From positions 1 to 64,000 of the forward strand of contig CAZNAO010000001.1 in assembly GCA_964571295.1 (NCBI GenBank): a stretch of 64,000 bases of DNA, read 5' to 3'. How positions within the stretch are numbered: the stretch's first letter is position 1; each line of letters starts with the position of its first letter. Origin of the DNA: UBA922 sp964571295 (GTDB lineage Bacteria; Patescibacteriota; Patescibacteriia; Magasanikbacterales; UBA922). The notes below the pieces were generated by a model, which searched no databases, was not told where the DNA came from, and saw nothing but the letters and a program-made list of their open reading frames with translations. Positions 31,411-39,851 of this stretch are shown in pieces. A program made the position numbers and the translations under genes.

Positions 31411-34107
31411 ATGCCCAAAACCACCAAAACAGCCGTTATTATCGATGGGAACGCTATAATACATCGTGCCTATCACGCCCTTCCTCCACTTACGGCCCCA
31501 GACGGTACTCTCGTAAATGCCGTCTACGGATTTGCTTCCATGCTCTTGAAAGTCATTGCCGACCTTAAGCCAGAATATATCTTGGTTACCTTTGATGTCG
31601 CAGGTGGTAGTTTCCGTGATGAAATTTACACTGAATACAAGGCTACTCGGGTCAAGGCTGACCAGACGCTCTATGACCAGATCCCGCTGGTACATCAGCT
31701 AGTTGAAGCATTTAATATTCCGATATTTACCAAAACCGGTTTTGAGGCAGATGACCTGATAGGAACACTTGCAAAAAAAATTACAAAGACACATACAGAC
31801 ATTACCTGCATTGTCGTGACAGGAGACAAAGATTTACTCCAGCTCGTTGACGATAACAAAGTTGAAGTATATTTGCTGAAAAAAGGTATGTCTGATTTTG
31901 AATTATTCAATGAGACACATGTAACAGAAGTTTTTGCGTTTTCTCCCAAACAACTGATCGATTACAAAGCGCTTCGAGGGGATACTTCTGATAATATTCC
32001 CGGAGTCAAAGGAATTGGAGAAAAAACCGCAACTGACTTGATTGTGAAATTCTCTTCACTTGAAGGAGTGTATGAAGCACTCAAAAAAGAAAACCCAGGA
32101 ATTACCGCAAGTGTGGCAAAAAAATTAACTGAAGGACACGACAATGCAATCATGAGTAAAAAACTCGCAACGATTGACACACAGGTTCCTGATATTTCTT
32201 ATTCACTCGACCAAATTCACACAGAAACCTTCAGTCGAGAAAAAGTAATTGAAATTTTTAAAAAGTTTGGTTTTTATTCTCTCGTAAAACGAGTTGCCGG
32301 AGCGGCAGAAGTTGCGGAAGAAAAAACAGATGGGAAAAAATCACAGAAAAGCAAAAAAGAAAAGAAAATTAAAATTCCTGAGGTTATTACCCTTGATACC
32401 AAAAATATTGCGGAATTTAATGAGCTTATTACAAAGCACAAAGTTATCGCATGTCGCCCGTGTTTTCAAAAAGAGAACGGAAATATTTTGACCTCGCTTT
32501 GTGACGGAATTATATGTGTAGTCCACAAAACCGCGTGGATGATTCCGACTTCATTACTTCTAAAAACCGTAATTAATTCAAAGGATGTTATTGTTGTGGG
32601 GCATGATGTAAAACAGTTTGTAAAGTTTTACACACATAGTGGCGTTGAATTTAAGGCACGTTTATTCGATGTCATGATTGCATCATATCTCCTCAATTCC
32701 AGCACTCGTGCACATGACATGGAATCCATTGCGATTCGGGAGCTGGGTGTTGAGCTACCCAATAATGATCAATCATCTCTCTTTGGAATTGATCCGAAAC
32801 TCATTGCTAATGAGCTCATGGTCATGCTGCAAGTGCATGGAAAATATGAAGAACAGTTGACTACCAATGGTGAAAAAGGATTGTTTGATGACGTGGAAAT
32901 GGCGCTTATTCCTGTACTCGCACACATGGAATTAACAGGGGTTGAAATCGACATACCGTTACTCAATAGACTCTCAGAAAAAATTGCAAAAACGATCAAA
33001 GAACTTGAACAAAAAATCTGGGAAGAGGCGGGAAAAGAATTCAATGTATCGTCTTCAAGCCAGCTTCGAGATATTTTGTTTGACACACTGCAATTACCAA
33101 CTGAAATGATCAAGAAAGGGAAAACGGGATATTCAACCGCAGCGAGCGAGCTTGAAAAACTACGAGAAACTCATGCAATTATTCCCTATATTGAAGAATA
33201 TCGAGAAGTGGAAAAACTCCGAAATACCTATATCGATGTATTACCCACACTTATTAATCCAAAGACTGGTAGAATTCATACTACATTTAATCAAGCAATT
33301 GCCGCAACCGGTCGGCTCTCAAGTATTGATCCTAATTTACAAAATATTCCTATTCGCACCGAGCTTGGTAAAGATGTGCGAAAAGCTTTTATTGCTAAAA
33401 AAGGAAACAAGCTTATCTCAGCTGATTATTCTCAAATTGAACTTCGTATTGTCGCGTCTCTTGCTGAAGACAAACGTATGATTGAAATTTTCAACAATGG
33501 TGAGGACATTCATACGGCAACTGCCGCAGCAATCCACAATATTCCACTTGAAAAAGTTACCAAAGACATTCGTAGATCAGCAAAAGAAGTTAACTTTGGT
33601 GTGTTATATGGTATGGGAGCATTCGGACTATCTTCTCGAACCGGTATTAGTCAGTGGGAAGCAAAAGAGTTTATCAAAAAATATTTTGAAGCGTTCTCAG
33701 GAGTAAAAAACTATCTTGACAGAACACTTGAGAGAGCGAAAGAAACGGGATATGTAGAAACACTGTTCGGACGTAAGCGCTATATACCCGAACTCAACTC
33801 TCCCAATCGTCAGATTGTTGCGGCTGGAGAACGTATGGCAATTAACATGCCGATCCAGGGAACAGCAGCTGATCTCATGAAGATGGCCATGATTGCAGTG
33901 TATCACGCCCTGAAACAAGAAAAACTTCTTGGTACTCATGTGTGGATGACCCTGCAAATTCACGATGAACTGGTTCTTGAGGTAGAAGAAAAATACGCAA
34001 AACAAGTTGCACACATTGTCAAAGAACAAATGGAAGTCATTGCCACACTCAAAGTACCTATTGAAGTTGGAGTAGAAATTGGAGACCGATGGGGAGACAT
34101 GAAGTGA
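31411..34107 (+). CDS. polA: DNA polymerase I
   Basis: 898 residues from the ATG at 31411. Three-part layout: 5' nuclease (IIDGNAIIHRAYHALPPL, VVTGDKDLLQLVDD, ALRGDTSDNIPGVKGIGEKTA), a 3'-5' exonuclease-like middle (about 335-520) and the polymerase (SADYSQIELRIVASLAEDKRM, KEVNFGVLYGMGAFGL, IQGTAADLMKMAMIA, IHDELVLEV). The middle domain lacks the acidic metal ligands: the motif I segment reads CRPCFQKE rather than a D-x-E pair, and motif II reads GHDVKQF, so proofreading is expected to be absent. An extended -10 (TGCTATACT, 31381-31389) lies just upstream. Divergent from tig. Confidence 0.94.
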   Translation: MPKTTKTAVIIDGNAIIHRAYHALPPLTAPDGTLVNAVYGFASMLLKVIADLKPEYILVTFDVAGGSFRDEIYTEYKATRVKADQTLYDQIPLVHQLVEAFNIPIFTKTGFEADDLIGTLAKKITKTHTDITCIVVTGDKDLLQLVDDNKVEVYLLKKGMSDFELFNETHVTEVFAFSPKQLIDYKALRGDTSDNIPGVKGIGEKTATDLIVKFSSLEGVYEALKKENPGITASVAKKLTEGHDNAIMSKKLATIDTQVPDISYSLDQIHTETFSREKVIEIFKKFGFYSLVKRVAGAAEVAEEKTDGKKSQKSKKEKKIKIPEVITLDTKNIAEFNELITKHKVIACRPCFQKENGNILTSLCDGIICVVHKTAWMIPTSLLLKTVINSKDVIVVGHDVKQFVKFYTHSGVEFKARLFDVMIASYLLNSSTRAHDMESIAIRELGVELPNNDQSSLFGIDPKLIANELMVMLQVHGKYEEQLTTNGEKGLFDDVEMALIPVLAHMELTGVEIDIPLLNRLSEKIAKTIKELEQKIWEEAGKEFNVSSSSQLRDILFDTLQLPTEMIKKGKTGYSTAASELEKLRETHAIIPYIEEYREVEKLRNTYIDVLPTLINPKTGRIHTTFNQAIAATGRLSSIDPNLQNIPIRTELGKDVRKAFIAKKGNKLISADYSQIELRIVASLAEDKRMIEIFNNGEDIHTATAAAIHNIPLEKVTKDIRRSAKEVNFGVLYGMGAFGLSSRTGISQWEAKEFIKKYFEAFSGVKNYLDRTLERAKETGYVETLFGRKRYIPELNSPNRQIVAAGERMAINMPIQGTAADLMKMAMIAVYHALKQEKLLGTHVWMTLQIHDELVLEVEEKYAKQVAHIVKEQMEVIATLKVPIEVGVEIGDRWGDMK

Positions 34108-34140
34108 TCGCTCGTCAGTCTGGTGCAAATTTTGACCTCA

Positions 34141-34172
34141 AAAAAATACGCGAGTTCGTTCGCGTATTTTTT
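34141..34172. terminator. Bidirectional terminator between polA and the orphan gene
   Basis: AAAAAATACGCGA/TCGCGTATTTTTT stem (34141-34153, 34160-34172); A-run and T-run on opposite sides. Confidence 0.8.
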
Positions 34173-34188
34173 GTATTTTTGATGAAGA

Positions 34189-34231
34189 CCGGGAATACCT
34201 GCGGAAGCTCGTGCTTCTACAGGCATCCCGG
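34189..34231 (-). terminator. G/C-rich hairpin after the orphan gene at 34243-34683
   Basis: CCGGGA/TCCCGG arms with CCTG/CAGG inside. No T-run follows on the minus strand, so termination probably happens at 34141-34172. Confidence 0.45.
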
Positions 34232-34242
34232 CGGCAGATGAT

Positions 34243-34683
34243 CTATGCCACGGCCATGGCGTACTTCCGTACGATGTTCTGGAAGAACGTTTCCCCATAC
34301 CGGTCGTCGACTTCGATCACCGCGACTGCGAGCCCTGCGAGCTCGCTTTGCTCCTTTTCCCGACCGTACCGGTCGAGTTGTCTGAAGTTGGTCACCACCT
34401 TGACCCCTCCACGTCCGCTTCGTCTGCCGACGATCCAGTCGAGAAGGAAACGCGAATCTGCTCTGGTGCACCATTCTCCCACTTCGGAAACGAGGACGTA
34501 GACCACGTCTGCGGCGACCAGATCATTCGGTTCGATACTCCGGTACAGTGGGGCAAGCACTTCGTCGCCCCACGGATCCCGAGTCTTACCTCCGAGTGAG
34601 TTGACCACCAGTTTGTGGTTGTGTCTGTTGTAGACCTTGCGCCCGACCGGAACTTCCGGCACAGGACCGAACGTAATGATCAT
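34243..34683 (-). CDS. Orphan protein, weakly P-loop-ATPase-like
   Basis: 146 residues from the ATG at 34683 (MIITFGPVPEVPVG), which overlaps the stop of the upstream small frame as ATGA; the open frame extends to a TTG at 34692. The C-terminal half (VYVLVSEVGEWCTRADSRFLLDW, IVGRRSGRGGVKVVTNFRQLDR) resembles the pattern of virus-type or Zot-like ATPases, in which an acidic strand is followed by W..SR and then a long helix and a strand with T.Q; but the N-terminal Walker A is missing, so this could be a truncated or inactive relative, or the likeness may be chance. G/C-rich codons. Function unknown. Confidence 0.4.
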   Translation of the reverse strand: MIITFGPVPEVPVGRKVYNRHNHKLVVNSLGGKTRDPWGDEVLAPLYRSIEPNDLVAADVVYVLVSEVGEWCTRADSRFLLDWIVGRRSGRGGVKVVTNFRQLDRYGREKEQSELAGLAVAVIEVDDRYGETFFQNIVRKYAMAVA

Positions 34684-34781
34684 CTCAAACAAAGTTTTAT
34701 CCCTTTGCCGACATCGATGCTGCGGAAGCTACCTGCGTGTCCGGGATGTGTTCCCCCGAACCAACCCGTATCCACAAACAT
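34680..34781 (-). CDS. Small upstream ORF, translationally coupled
   Basis: 33 codons starting MFVDTGWFGGTHPGHAG and ending KGIKLCLR, with the stop overlapping the next ATG as ATGA. A strong AAAGGAGG (34802-34809) is about 20 nt before its ATG, which is too far for ideal use. Could be a real small protein, a coupling leader, or the 5' part of the downstream gene separated by a -1 frameshift. Confidence 0.3.
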   Translation of the reverse strand: MFVDTGWFGGTHPGHAGSFRSIDVGKGIKLCLR

Positions 34782-34889
34782 GATACCAGCCTATGCCCGC
34801 TCCTCCTTTATCGCGGACTGTATTGTGACTATAACATATTTTAGTTGGAAGTCATAAAGTCCATAACATCGAAAGAAAATCCAAATTAC

Positions 34890-34922
34890 AATAAAGTCCT
34901 CGGTTTCCCAAGGACTTTGTGA
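34890..34922 (-). terminator. Terminator of the type II NADH dehydrogenase gene
   Basis: AAAGTCCT (34893-34900) / AGGACTTT (34911-34918) stem. It uses the AAAGTC repeat unit seen elsewhere. Confidence 0.6.
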
Positions 34923-34940
34923 CTGTTACTCGTACAGATG

Positions 34941-36194
34941 CTACAGATGTTTGATATTCGATTTTTGATTCTTTTCTATCAAAATAAAATGCCCAAATCC
35001 GAAGCTGTGCACCGTCCAATCAATCATGATTCGAAGCTTACGCAATACCCCTGGCATATACATGAGATATACCGTGCGGCGTAACCACCACGCAAACCAA
35101 CCATAGAAGGTAAAGGAATTGAATATTGCAACTCCATACCAATCCCCAACCGGCATGAGTTGCCCTTTTGATTTGAACACGAATTTCTCATAACTTCTTC
35201 CGGCAAGTGTCGCCGCAAGATGACGCCCGACATAGTGTCCGGCTTTGTGCGCCGCCTCTGCCAACTGTACGTACGGTTTTCCGGTAACCCCGTCCAATGC
35301 ACACGCAATGTCACCGATCGCATAACATGACTCCTGGCCAGTCACCCGCAAATATTCATCCACTTTGATCCTACCTCGATCACAGCGCTCTTTGCCGACT
35401 AACTCTTCCCCCAGATTTGCAAATCCCGCGGACCACACCGTGATATCGCTTTCTAGTCTCTCGCCATTTTTCAGAACCACCGCATCTTTTGTGACTTCGA
35501 TAACCGAAGTATTAAATCTGAATTCCACACCAAGTTTTTCTAGACGTTCATGGACATGCTTCTGTACCCCAGGCTTGAGAGAACCTAAAATAGTTGAGTT
35601 CGGTTCGATCACCCGAACAATCAGTTTCTTATGCGGATAGAGTTTTTTCAAATCACCGTTTTTGAGCATGCCATATTGCCCTGCGATTTCGACCCCCACG
35701 AATCCACCTCCTACGATCGTGATTATGCATTCTTCTTTCTCGTCATGCTCCATCTCTTCGACTAGTGCATATTTGAGATCGAGCGCGTCTTCAAGTGTGC
35801 GTACCTGATGCGTGTATTCCCGAGCACCTGGCACTCCATAAAAATTCACCTCACTCCCAAGTGCGATAATACAATACTTGAATTCAATAATTCCGCGCGA
35901 TGTACGTACTTGCTTTTTCTCATGATCAACACGTTCAACCGAAGCATTGATGAAGGTGTGGGGTGTATTGTACACCAGTTCACGAAGTGGAATTGAGGCG
36001 TGCGTTGGTTCTACTGAACCCGTTGCAACTTCATGTAACAGTGGAATAAACGTGAAATAATTATTTTGATCCACAATCGTAATATGCGCGTCCACTGCCA
36101 CCTGTTTGAGTTGTTTCTTCAGTGTTCGGTATGCTTCATACCCACCGATTCCGGCACCCAGGATCACAATATCTGTTTTGAACGATTCATGCAT
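34941..36194 (-). CDS. ndh: Type II NADH dehydrogenase (NDH-2)
   Basis: 417 residues from the ATG at 36194 (MHESFKTDIVILGAGIGG). FAD-binding GAGIGG near the start, a second Rossmann motif IVGGGFVGVEIAGQYG (NADH), and ESCYAIGDIA with the FAD-contacting Asp. Transfers electrons from NADH to quinone without pumping protons. The C-terminal segment has a hydrophobic/basic anchor (WWLRRTVYLMYMPGVLRKL). Presence in a CPR genome suggests some respiratory or redox balancing function; the partner oxidase is not in the window. Its -10 is TATAAT with a TG extension. Confidence 0.9.
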   Translation of the reverse strand: MHESFKTDIVILGAGIGGYEAYRTLKKQLKQVAVDAHITIVDQNNYFTFIPLLHEVATGSVEPTHASIPLRELVYNTPHTFINASVERVDHEKKQVRTSRGIIEFKYCIIALGSEVNFYGVPGAREYTHQVRTLEDALDLKYALVEEMEHDEKEECIITIVGGGFVGVEIAGQYGMLKNGDLKKLYPHKKLIVRVIEPNSTILGSLKPGVQKHVHERLEKLGVEFRFNTSVIEVTKDAVVLKNGERLESDITVWSAGFANLGEELVGKERCDRGRIKVDEYLRVTGQESCYAIGDIACALDGVTGKPYVQLAEAAHKAGHYVGRHLAATLAGRSYEKFVFKSKGQLMPVGDWYGVAIFNSFTFYGWFAWWLRRTVYLMYMPGVLRKLRIMIDWTVHSFGFGHFILIEKNQKSNIKHL

Positions 36195-36281
36195 AGATGA
36201 GTTCCTAAAAATAACGTTTTCAATTATAGCAACGTGCACGGCCTGTGACCAGAGGGGTGCACATGTATACTACACCAAACC

Positions 36282-36308
36282 AAAGTCCGCTCTTTCAAGC
36301 GGACTTTT
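36282..36308 (-). terminator. Terminator of the DoxX-like gene
   Basis: AAAGTCCGCT/AGCGGACTTT stem. T-rich on the plus side and A-rich on the minus side, so it can also terminate plus-strand transcripts. Confidence 0.65.
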
Positions 36309-36316
36309 AGGTATGG

Positions 36317-36787
36317 TTATGTTTTTTTCTCTTCTTCATGATCACAATCACATTCACATGTGTTACTTTCACTACACCCCCATCCGCACACATTTGCTTT
36401 CTTTCCCACGACCGAACATTTTCCTGGACCAGTCGTATGAAGGGCAAGTAGGGCACCGAGAAGCACGATAGGAAGCTCGGTTGCGCCGCCATACGGCATC
36501 TTGGTATGCACTGCGAGAAGTGCTACCACCATATCGATTGCGAGAAGTGCCGTTACGATCCGATTGAAGAGTCCTGCGATAATCGCGATACCGCCGACAA
36601 ATTCAAGAAGTGCCACGAGCCAAGCCCAAAAAGCCGGTATCGGCAGACCGATTCCTTGCATCATCCCCACGGTCATGTCCATACTCGTCAATTTCATCCA
36701 GCCATGATAGACAAAGACCACTCCAACCGCCACACGAAGTGCCAATAATCCCCAATTAGCACACTTATTTGAAGCATTCCAATTCAT
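36317..36787 (-). CDS. DoxX family membrane protein
   Basis: 156 residues with four predicted membrane spans (LALRVAVGVVFVYHGW, FWAWLVALLEFVGGIAIIAGL, IVTALLAIDMVVALLAV, LPIVLLGALLAL), the RVAVGVVFVYHG-K and FWAWLVALLE-GG motifs of DoxX proteins, and a C-terminal Cys/His-rich tail (CGWGCSESNTCECDCDHEEE). The tail could bind a metal. DoxX proteins are linked to redox and sulfur metabolism. Next to NDH-2 on the same strand. Confidence 0.82.
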   Translation of the reverse strand: MNWNASNKCANWGLLALRVAVGVVFVYHGWMKLTSMDMTVGMMQGIGLPIPAFWAWLVALLEFVGGIAIIAGLFNRIVTALLAIDMVVALLAVHTKMPYGGATELPIVLLGALLALHTTGPGKCSVVGKKANVCGWGCSESNTCECDCDHEEEKKT

Positions 36788-36827
36788 ACTATCAGATACA
36801 TATTAAAAATAATTCCTATGCATCATC

Positions 36828-36856
36828 AGTGTATATGATTACCTGTTTTATTTCAA
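36828..36856 (-). promoter_or_regulatory. Promoter of the DoxX-like gene
   Basis: Minus strand TTGAAA, 17-nt spacer, TACACT. Confidence 0.65.
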
Positions 36857-36871
36857 GTTTGCGGCATAGTA

Positions 36872-37285
36872 CTATTTACGCACAAGAAGTTGATCGAGTT
36901 TTTTCTGAATTTCTTCAATTTCACCCTGAATTTCTTCAATTTCATGCTCAGCTTTTCGATTGATTGCTAGATCGTATTTTGCCTGTATACGATCTCGATT
37001 ATTCTGACGATTCTGGCTCATCATAATAATCGGCGCCTGCATTGCAGCAAGACAGGATAATGCCAGATTGAGTAAAATAAACGGATACTCATCCCACCTG
37101 AGCCACAGTGCAAATACATTCAGAAGAATCCACAACAATAAAAAAAAGCTGAAGCTGATGATAAATTTCCAACTCCCCAAAAATTCAGTCATCACATCTG
37201 CGGCACGCTCGCCTATCGTCCTTCTCTTCCTTTTGATAAGTTCATAATGGCGCTCAATATCTTTTTGCTCTTCAGGGGTATGCAT
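36872..37285 (-). CDS. DUF1003 family membrane protein
   Basis: 137 residues from the ATG at 37285 (MHTPEEQKDIERHY). Family signature: FLGSWKFIISFSFFLLLWILLN and WDEYPFILLNLALSCLAAMQAPIIMMSQNRQ, then a long charged helix with EIEEIQGEIEEIQKK repeats. Two membrane spans and a cytoplasmic coiled coil. Role unknown. Divergent from holA. Confidence 0.82.
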   Translation of the reverse strand: MHTPEEQKDIERHYELIKRKRRTIGERAADVMTEFLGSWKFIISFSFFLLLWILLNVFALWLRWDEYPFILLNLALSCLAAMQAPIIMMSQNRQNNRDRIQAKYDLAINRKAEHEIEEIQGEIEEIQKKLDQLLVRK

Positions 37286-37334
37286 ATACCAAAAAATAAA
37301 AATATGCACGTAGTATATCATTTCAATTGAAAAA

Positions 37335-37363
37335 TTGAATAACCGATAAAAACGCGGTACAAT
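37335..37363 (+). promoter_or_regulatory. Promoter of holA
   Basis: TTGAAT (37335-37340), 17 nt, TACAAT (37358-37363). Confidence 0.65.
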
Positions 37364-37395
37364 GCTACCCGCACGATTTGTACCAATATCATACT

Positions 37396-38370
37396 ATGCT
37401 TATCTTTCTTTACGGAAAAGACACCTTTCGCAGTCGCGAGTCACTGCATAAAATGATTACCAAATTTAAAGCCGACCGTGATCCTGCGGGCTATAACGTA
37501 GTCCGACTTGACGCACTTACTGACAAACCCGGGGCTATTTTGACGGAATTGCACGGCACACCATTTCTTGCCGAGAAACGCATGGTGATTATCGAGCATG
37601 CGGTAGAATCAAAACACTCGGAATTGCACGAAAAAATAACCGCGATGCTTGATAATGATAGCGCAATTCCCTCAACCACAATCTGTGTACTATTCGAACG
37701 CATTGATACACACAAGGCAAAAACTCAAAAAGAACTATTGAAAAAACTGAGCAAAACCAAATATGCGCAGCGCTTTGACATTCTCGAAGGCGCTGAGTTG
37801 AAAAATTGGATCACGGAATATGCAGACCAGCACTCACTCAATCTTGATCGCACGAGTCTTGAGTATATTATGCTCCACTCGAGAGGTGATACCTGGTTCC
37901 TACACTCACTCATCGAACAGCTTGCGCAGTATTCTGCTGGAACACCCTGTACTCTTGCAACTGTAAGGCTCTTTCTTGATGAAACCGCTGACGATAACAT
38001 CTTTAATCTTATCGATGCGATTGTAGCCAAAAAACCAGAGCGAGCATACGCCATGATCCGCGAACAATACGAAAAAGGTGAGGACGCGCACTATATCTTT
38101 GCCATGCTCATCCGGCAATTCCGTATCATGCTTGAACTGAAGGATATACTTGCGAGACAACCAGCAACACCTCCCGACAACCTCGCACAATCGCTCGGAC
38201 TCCATCCGTTTGTGGTCAAAAAAACGATACCATTACTCCGCTCACACTCTCTTACATCCCTGAAGGATTTTTATGAGCAATTACTCACTATCGACTATGA
38301 AACAAAGACCGGCAAGGGATCCATGCCGGTCGCAATTGATGTGTTGGTTGGAAGAATTTGTATTACCTAG
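37396..38370 (+). CDS. holA: DNA polymerase III delta subunit
   Basis: 324 residues from the ATG at 37396 (MLIFLYGKDTFRSRE). Typical delta pattern: FLYGKD..F at the start, a middle region with KNWITEYADQHSLN and a helical C-terminal collar domain. Opens the beta clamp (dnaN product, 49031-50158) during loading. Length is normal (about 330). No partner clamp-loader gene is nearby. Confidence 0.85.
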   Translation: MLIFLYGKDTFRSRESLHKMITKFKADRDPAGYNVVRLDALTDKPGAILTELHGTPFLAEKRMVIIEHAVESKHSELHEKITAMLDNDSAIPSTTICVLFERIDTHKAKTQKELLKKLSKTKYAQRFDILEGAELKNWITEYADQHSLNLDRTSLEYIMLHSRGDTWFLHSLIEQLAQYSAGTPCTLATVRLFLDETADDNIFNLIDAIVAKKPERAYAMIREQYEKGEDAHYIFAMLIRQFRIMLELKDILARQPATPPDNLAQSLGLHPFVVKKTIPLLRSHSLTSLKDFYEQLLTIDYETKTGKGSMPVAIDVLVGRICIT

Positions 38371-38372
38371 CC

Positions 38373-39443
38373 CTATTCGATACCACGATCTTTCAAGATC
38401 TGTTGCATTTCACCTCTCTGTATCATTCTCGTTATCTCCGCCATTTGTGGGATTGATAGTTCTGCTTCAAATTCCCGCTTCAGTCCTCTGACCTTATTGG
38501 AAATTTGCCACTCTTCTTCCGGATATTCTGCTTTTACTTCTTCTATCTTCTCGTATGCAACAACACGCTTCGATGAATCAACTTTTGTACCTCTCATCTG
38601 CAGTAAGATATCAAGTGATTTCGATACTTCGGCCGCCTGATCAGCACGGTCTCGTGCGGTCGCAAAATCTACTGCTCCCACATCTTCCACTCTCACTTCT
38701 ACAAATCCGGTACTGACCTCCTGCCTGCCCGCAATCGGGCGATCAGGATCATCCTGAGCACGTGTCAGAATTCGTTCCACAATTTCATGAGCTTTCCCAT
38801 TCTCCGCATGAACTTTTAACAAGATTCCAAATTCATCACCACTATAGTGCGCAATCGCATCTTCGGGACGAGGAGCTTTGAGAAGTGATATTCCGAATGA
38901 CCGAAGCACCTTGTCGCCGGTTTCATGACCAAGCATGTCATTTATCTTCTTAAACCCATCAAGATCGAGGGATGCCAATATCAATTTTTCTTCCTTGCTC
39001 ATTCTCTCCAACAAGCTTCCAAATGCATCGCCCATGTTTTTTCTCGTCTTTAGTTCAGGAATGAGCCGGTCCTCCTTATCCGGACTATTACTATTGGTAA
39101 TTGCACTTTCAACCAAATTCTTCAGCATTTCCACTTTTGCTGAATAGAGCGACCCTTTTGCATCTGACACGTCATATCCTTGATCTCCGTGCTTCTCTTT
39201 GGCAATAGTACGAAGTCCACGCACAATCGCTCGCTCAAACTGTATTTTGATATTTGCAACCACTTCGGGCTTGAGTTTTGTTGCCGCTTCGGCAAAAATT
39301 CTTTCCACTGTTTCCTGCAATTTTTCCGAACCGACAATTTTTTCATCCACAAAAATTTTAGTTTTCCCCTCAACCACCCGGTTTCCACTGCGCGGTTTTT
39401 TCTCTGCAGCATCTTCCGGAGGGCGCGGTCCACGTTCTCCCAT
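38373..39443 (-). CDS. GGDEF domain protein, altered active-site motif
   Basis: 356 residues. Central GGDEF domain (about 165-275): LASLDLDGFKKINDMLGHETGDKVL matches the nucleotide- and metal-binding D-x-D-x-F-K-x-N-D core, while the signature reads HYSGDEFGIL, i.e. SGDEF instead of GGDEF. Ser at the first position is sometimes tolerated, so diguanylate cyclase activity is possible. The N-terminal half is helical and charged without a recognisable sensor, and no signal peptide or membrane span is seen. Convergent with holA; 2 nt separate the stop codons. Confidence 0.82.
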   Translation of the reverse strand: MGERGPRPPEDAAEKKPRSGNRVVEGKTKIFVDEKIVGSEKLQETVERIFAEAATKLKPEVVANIKIQFERAIVRGLRTIAKEKHGDQGYDVSDAKGSLYSAKVEMLKNLVESAITNSNSPDKEDRLIPELKTRKNMGDAFGSLLERMSKEEKLILASLDLDGFKKINDMLGHETGDKVLRSFGISLLKAPRPEDAIAHYSGDEFGILLKVHAENGKAHEIVERILTRAQDDPDRPIAGRQEVSTGFVEVRVEDVGAVDFATARDRADQAAEVSKSLDILLQMRGTKVDSSKRVVAYEKIEEVKAEYPEEEWQISNKVRGLKREFEAELSIPQMAEITRMIQRGEMQQILKDRGIE

Positions 39444-39460
39444 ATATTTTAAGATAAAAA

Positions 39461-39488
39461 ATAAACCCCGTACCAGAACGGTACGGGG
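39461..39488 (-). terminator. Terminator of rpsT
   Basis: CCCCGTACC (39466-39474) / GGTACGGGG (39480-39488) stem followed on the minus strand by a T-rich stretch. Confidence 0.8.
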
Positions 39489-39500
39489 AGTATATTTCTT

Positions 39501-39770
39501 TTACGCTTTCTTTACAAGTTTATGTGCTTTCGCAGTCATGCGTGAGAGGTATCGTGATGCGGTGTTCTGCTTCAAGACTCCCTTCTTTACTGCTTTATCA
39601 AGTTTTTTCTGTGCAATCTTAATTTTCTCGGTTACGTCAGTTGCCCCTTTTTCGACTGCGGTTCGCGCATTCTTCAAGGCTTCTTTGTACGCTTTCTTGA
39701 AAACTAGGTTTTCAGCTTCGCGTCGTTTTGACTGGCGAAGTGCTTTCTTCGCATTTCTCAAAATTGGCAT
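39501..39770 (-). CDS. rpsT: 30S ribosomal protein bS20
   Basis: 89 residues, normal length: PILRNAKKALRQSKRREAEN and KKGVLKQNTASRYLSRMTAKAHKL are the standard core. Own strong promoter inside the 3' end of rmuC and own terminator, so it is a single-gene unit. Confidence 0.93.
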   Translation of the reverse strand: MPILRNAKKALRQSKRREAENLVFKKAYKEALKNARTAVEKGATDVTEKIKIAQKKLDKAVKKGVLKQNTASRYLSRMTAKAHKLVKKA

Positions 39771-39822
39771 AGTCTACAAGGTAATACTTCGGATTTTTTA
39801 AATAAACTGTGAGAGTGGGGAA

Positions 39823-39851
39823 AGTATAGCTTAACCCAGCCTAATTGTCAA
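39823..39851 (-). promoter_or_regulatory. Promoter of rpsT
   Basis: Minus strand TTGACA (39851-39846), 17 nt, TATACT (39828-39823). The -35 box overlaps the rmuC stop region. Confidence 0.75.

Noticed and set aside
34211..34501. Plus-strand frames opposite the orphan gene at 34243-34683
   Set aside because: They are antisense shadows; the minus strand has the ATGA coupling and hairpins.
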